Source of the DNA: Strigamia acuminata
Taxonomy: Eukaryota; Arthropoda; Chilopoda; Geophilomorpha; Linotaeniidae
Direction of reading: 5' to 3'
DNA: 60,000 nucleotides
NCBI GenBank assembly: GCA_949358305.1
Contig: OX442317.1
Location: 12,530,186 to 12,590,185 of the forward strand
Below, in pieces: positions 10,376 to 20,698 of the stretch (position 1 is its first letter; every line of letters begins with the position of its first letter). Below the pieces are notes generated by a model that made no database searches, was not told the DNA's origin, and saw only the letters and a program-made list of their open reading frames with translations. A program made the translations under genes and the position numbers.

Positions 10376-13300
10376 GAACATTTAGAGACATTGGTCTTGT
10401 GGTGTTTGTGCTAAGTCAACTGTGATGAGATCAAAAGTCTATTCTCCCAAATCATTGCTTGGATGTTGCTAAAACTTACATTAAAGCTTTTTACTAAGGT
10501 TTAAACACTATTTCAAAACATTCAGAGACATTGGTCTTGTGATGTTTGTGCTAAGTCAACTGTGATGAGATCAAAAGTCTATTCTCCTAAATCATTGCTT
10601 GGATGTTGCTAAAACTTACATTGAAGCCTTCTACTAAGGTTTAAACACTATTTCAGAACATTCAGAGACATTGGTTTGTGGTGTTTGTGCTAAGTCAACT
10701 GTGATGTCAAATGAGATCAAAAGTTTATTCTTTCAAATTATTGCTTGGATGTTGCTAACACTTACATTGAAGCCTTCTACTAAGGTTTAAACACTATTTC
10801 TAAACATTCAGAGACATTGGTCTTGTGGTGTTTGTGCTAAGTCAACTGTGATGAGATCAAAAGTCTATTCTCCCAAATCATTGCTTGGATGTTGCTAAAA
10901 CTTACATTGAAGCCTTCTACTAAGGTTTAAACACTATTTCTAAACATTCAGAGACATTGGTCTTGTGGTGTTTGTGCTAAGTCAACTGTGACGTCAAATG
11001 AGATCAAAAGTTTATTCTTTCAAATTATTGCTTGGATGTTGCTAAAACTTACATTGAAGCTTTCTACTAAGGTTTAAACACTATTTCAGAACATTCAGAG
11101 ACATTGGTCTTGTGATGTTTGTGCTAAGTCAACTGTGATGTCAAATGAGATCAAAAGTTTATTCTTTCAAATCATTGCTTGGATGTTGCTAAAACTTACA
11201 TTAAAGCTTTCTACTAAAGTTTAAACACTATTTCAGAACATTCAGAGACATTGGTCTTGTGGTGTTTGTGCTAAGTCAACTGTGATGAGATCAAAAGTCT
11301 ATTCTCCCAAATCATTGCTTGGATGTTGCTAAAACTTACATTGAAGCCGTCTACTAAGGTTTAAACACTATTTCAGAACATTTAGAGACATTGGTCTTGT
11401 GGTGTTTGTGCTAAGTCAACTGTGATGAGATCAAAAGTCTATTTTCCCAAATCATTTCTTGGATGTTGCTAAAACTTACATTAAAGCTTTCTACTAAGGT
11501 TTAAACACTATTTCAGAACATTCAGAGACATTGGTCTTGTGATGTTTGTGCTAAGTCAACTGTGATGAGATCAAAAGTCTATTCTCCTAAATCATTGCTT
11601 GGATGTTGCTAAAACTTACATTAAAGCTTTCTACTAAGGTTTAAACACTATTTCAAAACATTCAGAGACATTGGTCTTGTGATGTTTGTGCTAAGTCAAC
11701 TGTGATGAGATCAAAAGTCTATTCTCCCAAATTATTGCTTGGATGTTGCTAAAACTTACATTAAAGCTTTCTACTAAGGTTTAAACACTATTTCAAAACA
11801 TTCAGAGACATTGGTCTTGTGATGTTTTTGCTAAGTCAACTGTGATGAGATCAAAAGTCTATTCTCCTAAATCATTGCTTGGATGTTGCTAAAACTTACA
11901 TTGAAGCCTTCTACTAAGGTTTAAACACTATTTCAGAACATTCAGAGACATTGGTTTGTGGTGTTTGTGCTAAGTCAACTGTGATGTCAAATGAGATCAA
12001 AAGTTTATTCTTTCAAATTATTGCTTGGATGTTGCTAACACTTACATTGAAGCCTTCTACTAAGGTTTAAACACTATTTCTAAACATTCAGAGACATTGG
12101 TCTTGTGGTGTTTGTGCTAAGTCAACTGTGACGTCAAATAAGATCAAAAGTTTATTCTTTCAAATTATTGCTTGGATGTTGCTAAAACTTACATTAAAGC
12201 TTTCTACTAAGGTTTAAACACTATTTCAGAACATTCAGAGACATTGGTCTTGTGATGTTTGTGCTAAGTCAACTGTGATGAGATCAAAAGTCTATTCTCC
12301 AAAATCATTGCTTGGATGTTGCTAAAACTTACATTGAAGCCTTCTACTAAGGTTTAAACACTATTTCAGAACATTCAGACACATTGGTCTTGTGGTGTTT
12401 GTGCTAAGTCAACTGTGACGTCAAATGAGATCAAAAGTTTATTCTTTCAAATTATTGCTTGGATGTTGCTAAAACTTACATTGAAGCTTTCTACTAAGAT
12501 TTAAACACTATTTCAGAACATTCAGAAACATTGGTCTTGTGATGTTTGTGCTAAGTCAACTGTGATGTCAAATGGGATCAAAAGTTTATTCTTTAAAATT
12601 ATTACTTGGATGTTGCTAAAACTTACATTGAAGCTTTCTACTAAGGTTTAAACACTATTTCAGAACATTCAGAGACATTGGTCTTGTGATGTTTGTGCTA
12701 AGTCAACTGTGATGAGATCAAAAGTCTATTCTCCAAAATCATTGCTTGGATGTTGCTAAAACTTACATTGAAGCCTTCTACTAAGGTTTAAACACTATTT
12801 CAGAACATTCAGACACATTGGTCTTGTGGTGTTTGTGCTAAGTCAACTGTGACGTCAAATGAGATCAAAAGTTTATTCTTTCAAATTATTGCTTGGATGT
12901 TGCTAAAACTTACATTGAAGCTTTCTACTAAGGTTTAAACACTATTTCAGAACATTCAGAAACATTGGTCTTGTGATGTTTGTGCTAAGTCAACTGTGAT
13001 GTCAAATGGGATCAAAAGTTTATTCTTCCAAATCATTGCTTGGATGTTGCTAAAACTTACATTGAAGCTTTCTACTAAGATTTAAACACTATTTCAGAAC
13101 ATTCAGAAACATTGGTCTTGTGATGTTTGTGCTAAGTCAACTGTGATGTCAAATGGGATCAAAAGTTTATTCTTTCAAATTATTGCTTGGATGTTGCTAA
13201 AACTTACATTGAAGCTTTCTACTAAGGTTTAAACACTATTTCAGAACATTCAGAGACATTGGTCTTGTGATGTTTGTGCTAAGTCAACTGTGATGAGATC

Positions 13301-14434
13301 AAAAGTCTATTCTCCAAAATCATTGCTTGGATGTTGCTAAAACTTACATTGAAGCCTTCTACTAAGGTTTAAACACTATTTCAGAACATTCAGACACATT
13401 GGTCTTGTGGTGTTTGTGCTAAGTCAACTGTGACGTCAAATGAGATCAAAAGTTTATTCTTTCAAATTATTGCTTGGATGTTGCTAAAACTTACATTGAA
13501 GCTTTCTACTAAGGTTTAAACACTATTTCAGAACATTCAGACACATTGGTCTTGTGATGTTTGTGCTAAGTCAACTGTGACGTCAAATGAGATCAAAAGT
13601 CTATTCTCCAAAATCATTGCTTGGATGTTGCTAAAACTTACATTGAAGCTTTCTACTAAGGTTTAAACACTATTTCAGAACATTCAGAAACATTGGTCTT
13701 GTGATGTTTGTGCTAAGTCAACTGTGATGTCAAATGGGATCAAAAGTTTATTCTTCCAAATCATTGCTTGGATGTTGCTAAAACTTACATTGAAGCCTTC
13801 TACTAAGGTTTAAACACTATTTCAGAACATTCAGAGACATTGGTCTTGTGATGTTTGTGCTAAGTCAACTGTGATGTCAAATGAGATCAAAAGTTTATTC
13901 TTTCAAATCATTGCTTGGATGTTGCTAAAACTTACATTAAAGCTTTCTACTAAAGTTTAAACACTATTTCAGAACATTCAGAGACATTGGTCTTGTGGTG
14001 TTTGTGCTAAGTCAACTGTGATGAGATCAAAAGTCTATTCTCCCAAATCATTGCTTAGATGTTGCTAAAACTTACATTGAAGCCGTCTACTAAGGTTTAA
14101 ACACTATTTCAAAACATTCAGAGACATTGGTCTTGTGATGTTTGTGCTAAGTCAACTGTGATGAGATCAAAAGTCTATTCTCCCAAATTATTGCTTGGAT
14201 GTTGCTAAAACTTACATTAAAGCTTTCTACTAAGGTTTAAACACTATTTCTAAACATTCAGAGACATTGGTCTTGTGGTGTTTGTGCTAAGTCAACTGTG
14301 ATGAGATCAAAAGTCTATTCTCCCAAATCATTGCTTGGATGTTGCTAAAACTTACATTAAAGCTTTCTACTAAGGTTTAAACACTATTTCAGAACATTCA
14401 GAGACATTGGTTTGTGGTGTTTGTGCTAAGTCAA
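10376..14434 (+). repeat. Satellite array, block 3 (forward orientation)
   Basis: Continuation of the forward satellite. Up to about 14056 it is the second copy of the 6180-bp duplication. From there to 14434 are a few further monomers with different variant combinations. It ends at the orientation switch, inside a monomer after GTGCTAAGTCAACT. No gene is seen. Confidence 0.97.
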
Positions 14435-14445
14435 CTTGAGAGAAT
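14425..14445. other. Satellite orientation switch (fold-back junction)
   Basis: The forward monomer reads GTTTGTGCTAAGTCAACT up to about 14436 and then continues directly as TGAGAGAATAGACTTTTG, which is reverse-complement monomer sequence. No unique spacer separates the two orientations. The break falls at different monomer positions on the two sides, so it is an inversion or fold-back and not a perfect palindrome centre. Everything to 54980 stays in reverse orientation. Confidence 0.93.
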
Positions 14446-14544
14446 AGACTTTTGATCTCATCACAGTTGACTTAGCACAAACATCACAAGACCAATGTCT
14501 CTGAATGTTTTGAAGTAGTGTTTAAACCTTAGTAGAAAGCTTTA

Positions 14545-16910
14545 ATGTAAGTTTTAGCAACATCCAAGCAATGATTTGGGAGAATAGACTTTTGATCTCA
14601 TCACAGTTGACTTAGCAAAAACATCACAAGACCAATGTCTCTGAATGTTTTGAAATAGTGTTTAAACCTTAGTAGAAAGCTTTAATGTAAGTTTTAGCAA
14701 CATCCAAGCAATAATTTGGGAGAATAGACTTTTGATCTCATCACAGTTGACTTAGCACAAACATCACAAGACCAATGTCTCTGAATGTTTTGAAATAGTG
14801 TTTAAACCTTAGTAGAAAGCTTTAATGTAAGTTTTAGCAACATCCAAGCAATGATTTGGGAGAATAGACTTTTGATCTCATCACAGTTGACTTAGCACAA
14901 ACATCACAAGACCAATGTCTCTGAATGTTCTGAAATAGTGTTTAAACCTTAGTAGAAAGCTTTAATGTAAGTTTTAGCAACATCCAAGAAATGATTTGGG
15001 AAAATAGACTTTTGATCTCATCACAGTTGACTTAGCACAAACACCACAAGACCAATGTCTCTGAATGTTCTGAAATAGTGTTTAAACCTTAGTAGAAAGC
15101 TTTAATGTAAGTTTTAGCAACATCCAAGCAATGATTTGAAAGAATAAACTTTTGATCTCATTTGACATCACAGTTGATTTAGCACAAACATCACAAGACC
15201 AATGTCTCTGAATATTCTGAAATAGTGTTTAAACCTTAGTAGAAGGCTTCAATGTAAGTTTTAGCAACATCCAAGCAATGATTTGGAAGAATAAACTTTT
15301 GATCCCATTTGACATCACAGTTGACTTAGCACAAACATCACAAGACCAATGTTTCTGAATGTTCTGAAATAGTGTTTAAACCTTAGTAGAAAGCTTTAAT
15401 GTAAGTTTTAGCAACATCCAAGCAATAATTTGAAAGAATAAACTTTTGATCTTATTTGACGTCACAGTTGACTTAGCACAAACACCACAAGACCAATGTC
15501 TCTGAATGTTTAGAAATAGTGTTTAAACCTTAGTAGAAGGCTTCAATGTAAGTGTTAGCAACATCCAAGCAATAATTTGAAAGAATAAACTTTTGATCTC
15601 ATTTGACATCACAGTTGACTTAGCACAAACACCACAAACCAATGTCTCTGAATGTTCTGAAATAGTGTTTAAACCTTAGTAGAAGGCTTCAATGTAAGTT
15701 TTAGCAACATCCAAGCAATGATTTGGGAGAATAGACTTTTGATCTCATCACAGTTGACTTAGCAAAAACATCACAAGACCAATGTCTCTGAATGTTTTGA
15801 AATAGTGTTTAAACCTTAGTAGAAAGCTTTAATGTAAGTTTTAGCAACATCCAAGCAATAATTTGAGAGAATAGACTTTTGATCTCATCACAGTTGACTT
15901 AGCACAAACATCACAAGACCAATGTCTCTGAATGTTTTGAAATAGTGTTTAAACCTTAGTAGAAAGCTTTAATGTAAGTTTTAGCAACATCCAAGCAATG
16001 ATTTGGGAGAATAGACTTTTGATCTCATCACAGTTGACTTAGCACAAACATCACAAGACCAATGTCTTTGAATGTTCTGAAATAGTGTTTAAACCTTAGT
16101 AGAAAGCTTTAATGTAAGTTTTAGCAACATCCAAGAAATAATTTGGGAAAATAGACTTTTGATCTCATCACAGTTGACTTAGCACAAACACCACAAGACC
16201 AATGTCTCTGAATGTTCTGAAATAGTGTTTAAACTTTAGTAGAAAGCTTTAATGTAAGTTTTAGCAACATCCAAGCAATGATTTGAAAGAATAAACTTTT
16301 GATCTCATTTGACATCACAGTTGATTTAGCACAAACATCACAAGACCAATGTCTCTGAATATTCTGAAATAGTGTTTAAACCTTAGTAGAAGGCTTCAAT
16401 GTAAGTTTTAGCAACATCCAAGCAATGATTTGGAAGAATAAACTTTTGATCCCATTTGACATCACAGTTGACTTAGCACAAACATCACAAGACCAATGTT
16501 TCTGAATGTTCTGAAATAGTGTTTAAACCTTAGTAGAAAGCTTCAATGTAAGTTTTAGCAACATCCAAGCAATAATTTGAAAGAATAAACTTTTGATCTC
16601 ATTTGACGTCACAGTTGACTTAGCACAAACACCACAAGACCAATGTCTCTGAATGTTTAGAAATAGTGTTTAAACCTTAGTAGAAGGCTTCAATGTAAGT
16701 GTTAGCAACATCCAAGCAATAATTTGAAAGAATAAACTTTTGATCTCATTTGACATCACAGTTGACTTAGCACAAACACCACAAACCAATGTCTCTGAAT
16801 GTTCTGAAATAGTGTTTAAACCTTAGTAGAAGGCTTCAATGTAAGTTTTAGCAACATCCAAGCAATGATTTGGGAGAATAGACTTTTGATCTCATCACAG
16901 TTGACTTAGC
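14545..16910 (-). repeat. 1147-bp higher-order repeat, two copies
   Basis: Private variants recur at a shift of 1147: TTAGCAAAAAC (14614 and 15761), CAGTTGATTTAGC (15174 and 16321) and GAATATTCTG just after it. Similarity at this shift fails near 14545 and 16910, so there are about two copies of an eight-monomer unit. The same unit appears again at 47720-50380. Confidence 0.88.
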
Positions 16911-17761
16911 ACAAACATCACAAGACCAATGTCTCTGAATGTTTTGAAATAGTGTTTAAACCTTAGTAGAAAGCTTTAATGTAAGTTTTAGCAACATCCA
17001 AGCAATGATTTGGGAGAATAGACTTTTGATCTCATCACAGTTGACTTAGCACAAACATCACAAGACCAATGTCTCTGAATGTTCTGAAATAGTGTTTAAA
17101 CCTTAGTAGAAAGCTTTAATGTAAGTTTTAGCAACATCCAAGAAATGATTTGGGAGAATAGACTTTTGATCTCATCACAGTTGACTTAGCACAAACACCA
17201 CAAGAACAATGTCTCTGAATGTTCTGAAATAGTGTTTAAACCTTAGTAGAAGGCTTCAATGTTAGTTTTAGCAACATCCAAGCAATAATTTGAAAGAATA
17301 AACTTTTGATCTCATTTGACATCACAGTTGACTTAGCACAAACACCACAAACCAATGTCTCTGAATGTTCTGAAATAGTGTTTAAACCTTAGTAGAAGGC
17401 TTCAATGTAAGTTTTAGCAACATCCAAGCAATGATTTGGGAGAATAGACTTTTGATCTCATCACAGTTGACTTAGCACAAACATCACAAGACCAATGTCT
17501 CTGAATGTTCTGAAATAGTGTTTAAACCTTAGTAGAAAGCTTTAATGTAAGTTTTAGCAACATCCAAGCAATGATTTGAAAGAATAAACTTTTGATCTTA
17601 TTTGACGTCACAGTTGACTTAGCACAAACACCACAAGACCAATGTATCTGAATGTTCTGAAATAGTGTTTAAACCTTAGTAGAAGGCTTCAATGTAAGTT
17701 TTAGCAACATCCAAGCAATGATTTGGGAGAATAGACTTTTGATCTCATCACAGTTGACTTA

Positions 17762-17765
17762 GCAC
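17762..17765 (+). repeat. Target-site duplication GCAC, left
   Basis: GCAC precedes the 5' LTR and is repeated after the 3' LTR at 23725-23728. The uninterrupted paralogous site at 26578-26590 reads CTTAGCACAAACACC with a single GCAC, which confirms the duplication. It would be 5 bp (AGCAC) if the LTR ended one base earlier. Confidence 0.9.
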
Positions 17766-18526
17766 TGTTGCGAGCACGCGCAACATGGATTTTTTGCTAT
17801 TGCAATAGCGGATTTGCTTGAATTGATCAATTATTTAAGTTTGTGTTTAGTTAATAGTGCAGCTTAAGTTTTGGCTAAATGTTAAATGAATTTCGTGTAG
17901 TTTGTGACGTGGGAGTTATGTTTTACCTGATTTAAGCTGTCTTTCTTAAGGTAATCTTGTATTTTTCCTTTGATTCTTTGGAGTTTTACTGCTTGGATTC
18001 GTCCAAAGAGTCGCTGCTGTTAGTTCCTAAGTTAGTTCATTTATTTGAAACACTTTGGCTTAATGTATTACGGTTTTGTGCCTTTTGTAATGATTTTATA
18101 CTTGAAACTGTGTATTTTCTTGTATACGCTTTATCATTTTGTCACTAGAGGGACAATTCGCCTCTTGCGAGTGATTGTTGCCACTCGTTGCTCTAATTGT
18201 TGTAGGTTGCGCAGCAACTACACTGTGACTGTTATGTAGATTTCTAGGGTTAAGATATGTAATTTTCTCCTCTCTTTTCTGTGTACTTTTGATAGATATT
18301 AACTTTACATTAAATTCGGTTTGTTTATGTGTTATTTGGCATATTAGTGGTGAGTTCTTCCAGACACTTATTAGGCCACTTTGCAGGGATTTCAAGCAGG
18401 ATTTCTCCTGCAATGCATCATCTCTTTTGGAGCTCATCACAAGTTCTAGTAAGTAGGTTTATTTGTTATAAGCTTTTTCTGTTGTCTTCTAGAGTGCCAC
18501 ACGGCCACAAAGCATTGCTAGAAACA
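17766..18526 (+). repeat. 5' LTR of the non-autonomous element
   Basis: 761 bp, starting TGTTGCGAGCAC and ending GCTAGAAACA. The first 20 bases form a 7-bp stem (17766-17772 with 17779-17785). An ATTAAA at 18309-18314 is a possible poly(A) signal. I saw no difference from the 3' LTR, and the translations of its longer frames are identical between the copies. No coding function is assigned. Confidence 0.93.
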
Positions 18527-18530
18527 TTTT

Positions 18531-18548
18531 TGGTGCCGTTTTGCTTGA
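18531..18548 (+). promoter_or_regulatory. Primer binding site (tRNA-primed), candidate
   Basis: TGGTGCCGT starts four bases (TTTT) after the 5' LTR, as expected for minus-strand priming by a tRNA ending in CCA. The BEL/Pao element at 54981 has TGGTACCGT at the same four-base spacing. I cannot assign the tRNA. A 9-bp inverted pair, GAAAATGGC/GCCATTTTC (18586-18594 and 18605-18613), lies just downstream. Confidence 0.65.
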
Positions 18549-20654
18549 CCAGGATGCAAACCAGATGCGTAGTTGCCGTGAGTTCGAAAATGGCCGAAAC
18601 GGGCGCCATTTTCAAGATCAACGATTGCATCAAGAGTTGCGTGGACTGTGTTACGTCCACCACGTCGTGTGCCACAAGCGCAGCAAGTGTGGCTGCCACA
18701 CACATCGGGAATCGCCACAAAGAATGGCGATATTTGTTTCAGGAACATCCAGTAAGTCCAGTGCGAGTGCGTTGCATGGCGGAATGCAGATGCCTCAACG
18801 TTTTGAGCTGGGCAGTTCCGTGCGTCATCGGCGTCGTCAGCACAGCACGTGGTTTGGTGTCGTTAATAAAGCGGGACGCCATTGGTCTGATCGTCGATAG
18901 CAATCACATCGGGATCGTCGGTCAAGAGAGTTTTGCAAAGATTTTCCGAGTTTTCGTGTGCCCAGCTAGTTGTACAGAACGAGGCTGTGTCCACACAGAC
19001 GTGCGCCGTCTCACAAGCGACGCGGTCAAGATTCCAGTCGAGTTGTTTCGTCTTCAGCAGAGCCAGTTTTCTCAGGCAGAATGGACGATCCAGCAAAGAG
19101 ATTCGTGCCGTCAGCGCACACAGAATGGTCACCGAGTTTGGAAGAGTCACTCTTCAAGCGTCAGTCGACCGCCAGTTAAACACAACGCAATGTACTAGAG
19201 TCGGCAATGAAGAATTTGTTTTTTTTTGTCGATTATATTTTCTCGTTTTCATCAAATGTTAATTTTAAGGTTTTTGGGGGATATTCTGGTTGTTTTGGGA
19301 GTTTTGGGGCGTTAGTTCTGTTTCATGCTTCTGCATACGTCGTTGTGCAAGTGTAGCTAGTTTCCACGCCTATTTGCGCCTTGTTTGGAGTCCCCTTAAA
19401 CTCTAAACTTCTGTTTTTGTCCTCCTCGAATGCGTTTTCTAGTATTAATGTCATGAGTTTCTTGTTAAAGATACTAAAGAGTAGCTTATATGAATTTATT
19501 GGCTTTTTTGTCGGAAATTAATTAGGGAGTTCCTGTCTTTAATTGTCTACAGTTAGACCTGCGGTTTTTTAAGTAGCTTGCACACGTTTTATTGAGAATT
19601 TTCGGCCCAATCCGTGCATACGGTAGTTAGTTGTATTTGAATTTTCTTTAATCCACTCCCTTTTAATTTGAAATCGCCAACTTATTATACAATAAGCTCT
19701 TTGGTCTTGAGTTCTTGTAATTTCCCAGGGTTTTTCCCTTGTTACGTGTAAACTCTTTGAGAGTTTTTTTAGGCTTACTGACAGGAGCGTCGTCACATTT
19801 GCAGATTTTTAGTGGTGTTGGCCAGTTAGTCGTCAGCTTGGGGTCGATTAACTCCCGCTTTTAGCTTTCTGCCCTACGCTAAAGTTAAATTACTAGCTAT
19901 TGTGGGCCAACCAGTTCCCTCTTCTCGTCCTTCCCGCCTATCAGAGCGGCGGTCAGGGGGGTCCTTGAGTGATCTAGCTTCTTCTCGTCATGTGAGCCTG
20001 CTCTTGTGTTTGGAATGTGGACGACCTCTGGTCTTTACGTTTTGTGTCCAATGTCTTTCGTGTGTTGCACGAGTTTCCTCGTGAGATCTGGTGTCGGTCA
20101 CCTCTCCGCTTCGGGAGAGGGCACACCCGTTTGTATTCGTGTGTTTTTAGAACGTTTCTTGTTTTTAGAACGAGATTCGTTCTTTTGCTGCTCATGTCAA
20201 GCTGAGCGAGCGCTGGCCCGTGAGGTCAGTCGGTTCTTATCTGTCCGTCAAATTTCTGTTCGGTTAGATTGTGTTACGACTTGTTTGCAAGTGGGTTTGG
20301 ATTTAGAAAGGCGTGTGACTTCTGTCGGTGCTGGAAGTTTAGAGCAGCCGATCCGCACCGCCCACTGGGCAAGTCCAGTTTCTGTTGTTGACCGCTACAC
20401 CCAGTGTCTACCGCTGGTGATGTACGTTCTGCATTTTCGCTGTCTCTTCGTGGAAACGTCCGTAGCGTTTCATGAGTCTTCATTAGTGATTAGTCTCGCC
20501 TTTTATCGTTTAAAAAAAAAGGAAGTTTAGTTATTCTAATTCTTTGGGGCAACCTTAGAATTTGGACATTTTAGCTTATTCGTTTAGGAAATAGCTTGCT
20601 TGCTATTTTTGGGTTGTGGCTAGCTAGCGTGGCGTTAGGGTATAGGTACTTGTT

Positions 20655-20698
20655 TTGGATGGTCGTTCTTGCTGTGCACAGCAAGGACTGCCATTCGA
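20655..20698 (+). repeat. 44-nt near-palindrome with GTGCAC centre
   Basis: The two 22-base halves pair at 21 of 22 positions, counting four G-U pairs in RNA. The central 18 bases (20668-20685, CTTGCTGTG/CACAGCAAG) are a perfect palindrome centred on GTGCAC. In a single RNA it would fold as a long hairpin with a tiny loop; between two RNAs it could form an extended duplex. It is the most striking structure I found in the non-coding internal region. Confidence 0.8.

Larger units (their letters stand above)
1639..14056. repeat. 6180-bp tandem duplication, about two copies
   Basis: Every line I compared between about 1639-7876 and 7819-14056 agrees at a shift of exactly 6180, including the whole 1580-bp LTR insertion and its target duplication. 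Shared private satellite variants include GATGTTTTTGC (5641/11821) and ATTACTTGG (6421/12601). The shift first fails at 1638/7818 on the left and 7877/14057 on the right, so the block is two copies with a slight overlap. The LTR insertion therefore predates the duplication. A very recent unequal exchange is the likely cause; an assembly duplication is the alternative. Confidence 0.92.
14435..17765 (-). repeat. Satellite array, block 4 (reverse orientation)
   Basis: The same monomer read in reverse (GGTTTAAAC is now GTTTAAACC, and CTTAGCACAAACA recurs in each unit). Both length classes are present. It holds the 1147-bp higher-order repeat and, from about 16640, the first part of a 2857-bp repeat that the LTR element at 17766 splits. 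No gene is seen. Confidence 0.97.

Noticed and set aside
17957-18148. Short frames in the 761-bp LTR (repeated at 23155-23346)
   Set aside because: They recur only because the LTR recurs. No coding signal is seen.
18329-19198. 289-residue plus-strand frame in the non-autonomous element
   Set aside because: Starts within the 5' LTR, runs across the LTR end and primer site, overlaps frames on both strands and resembles no protein I know.
20006-20530. 174-residue plus-strand frame in the same element
   Set aside because: Low-complexity, Cys/Phe/Ser/Val-rich translation of T/G-rich DNA with overlapping frames and no recognisable domain.
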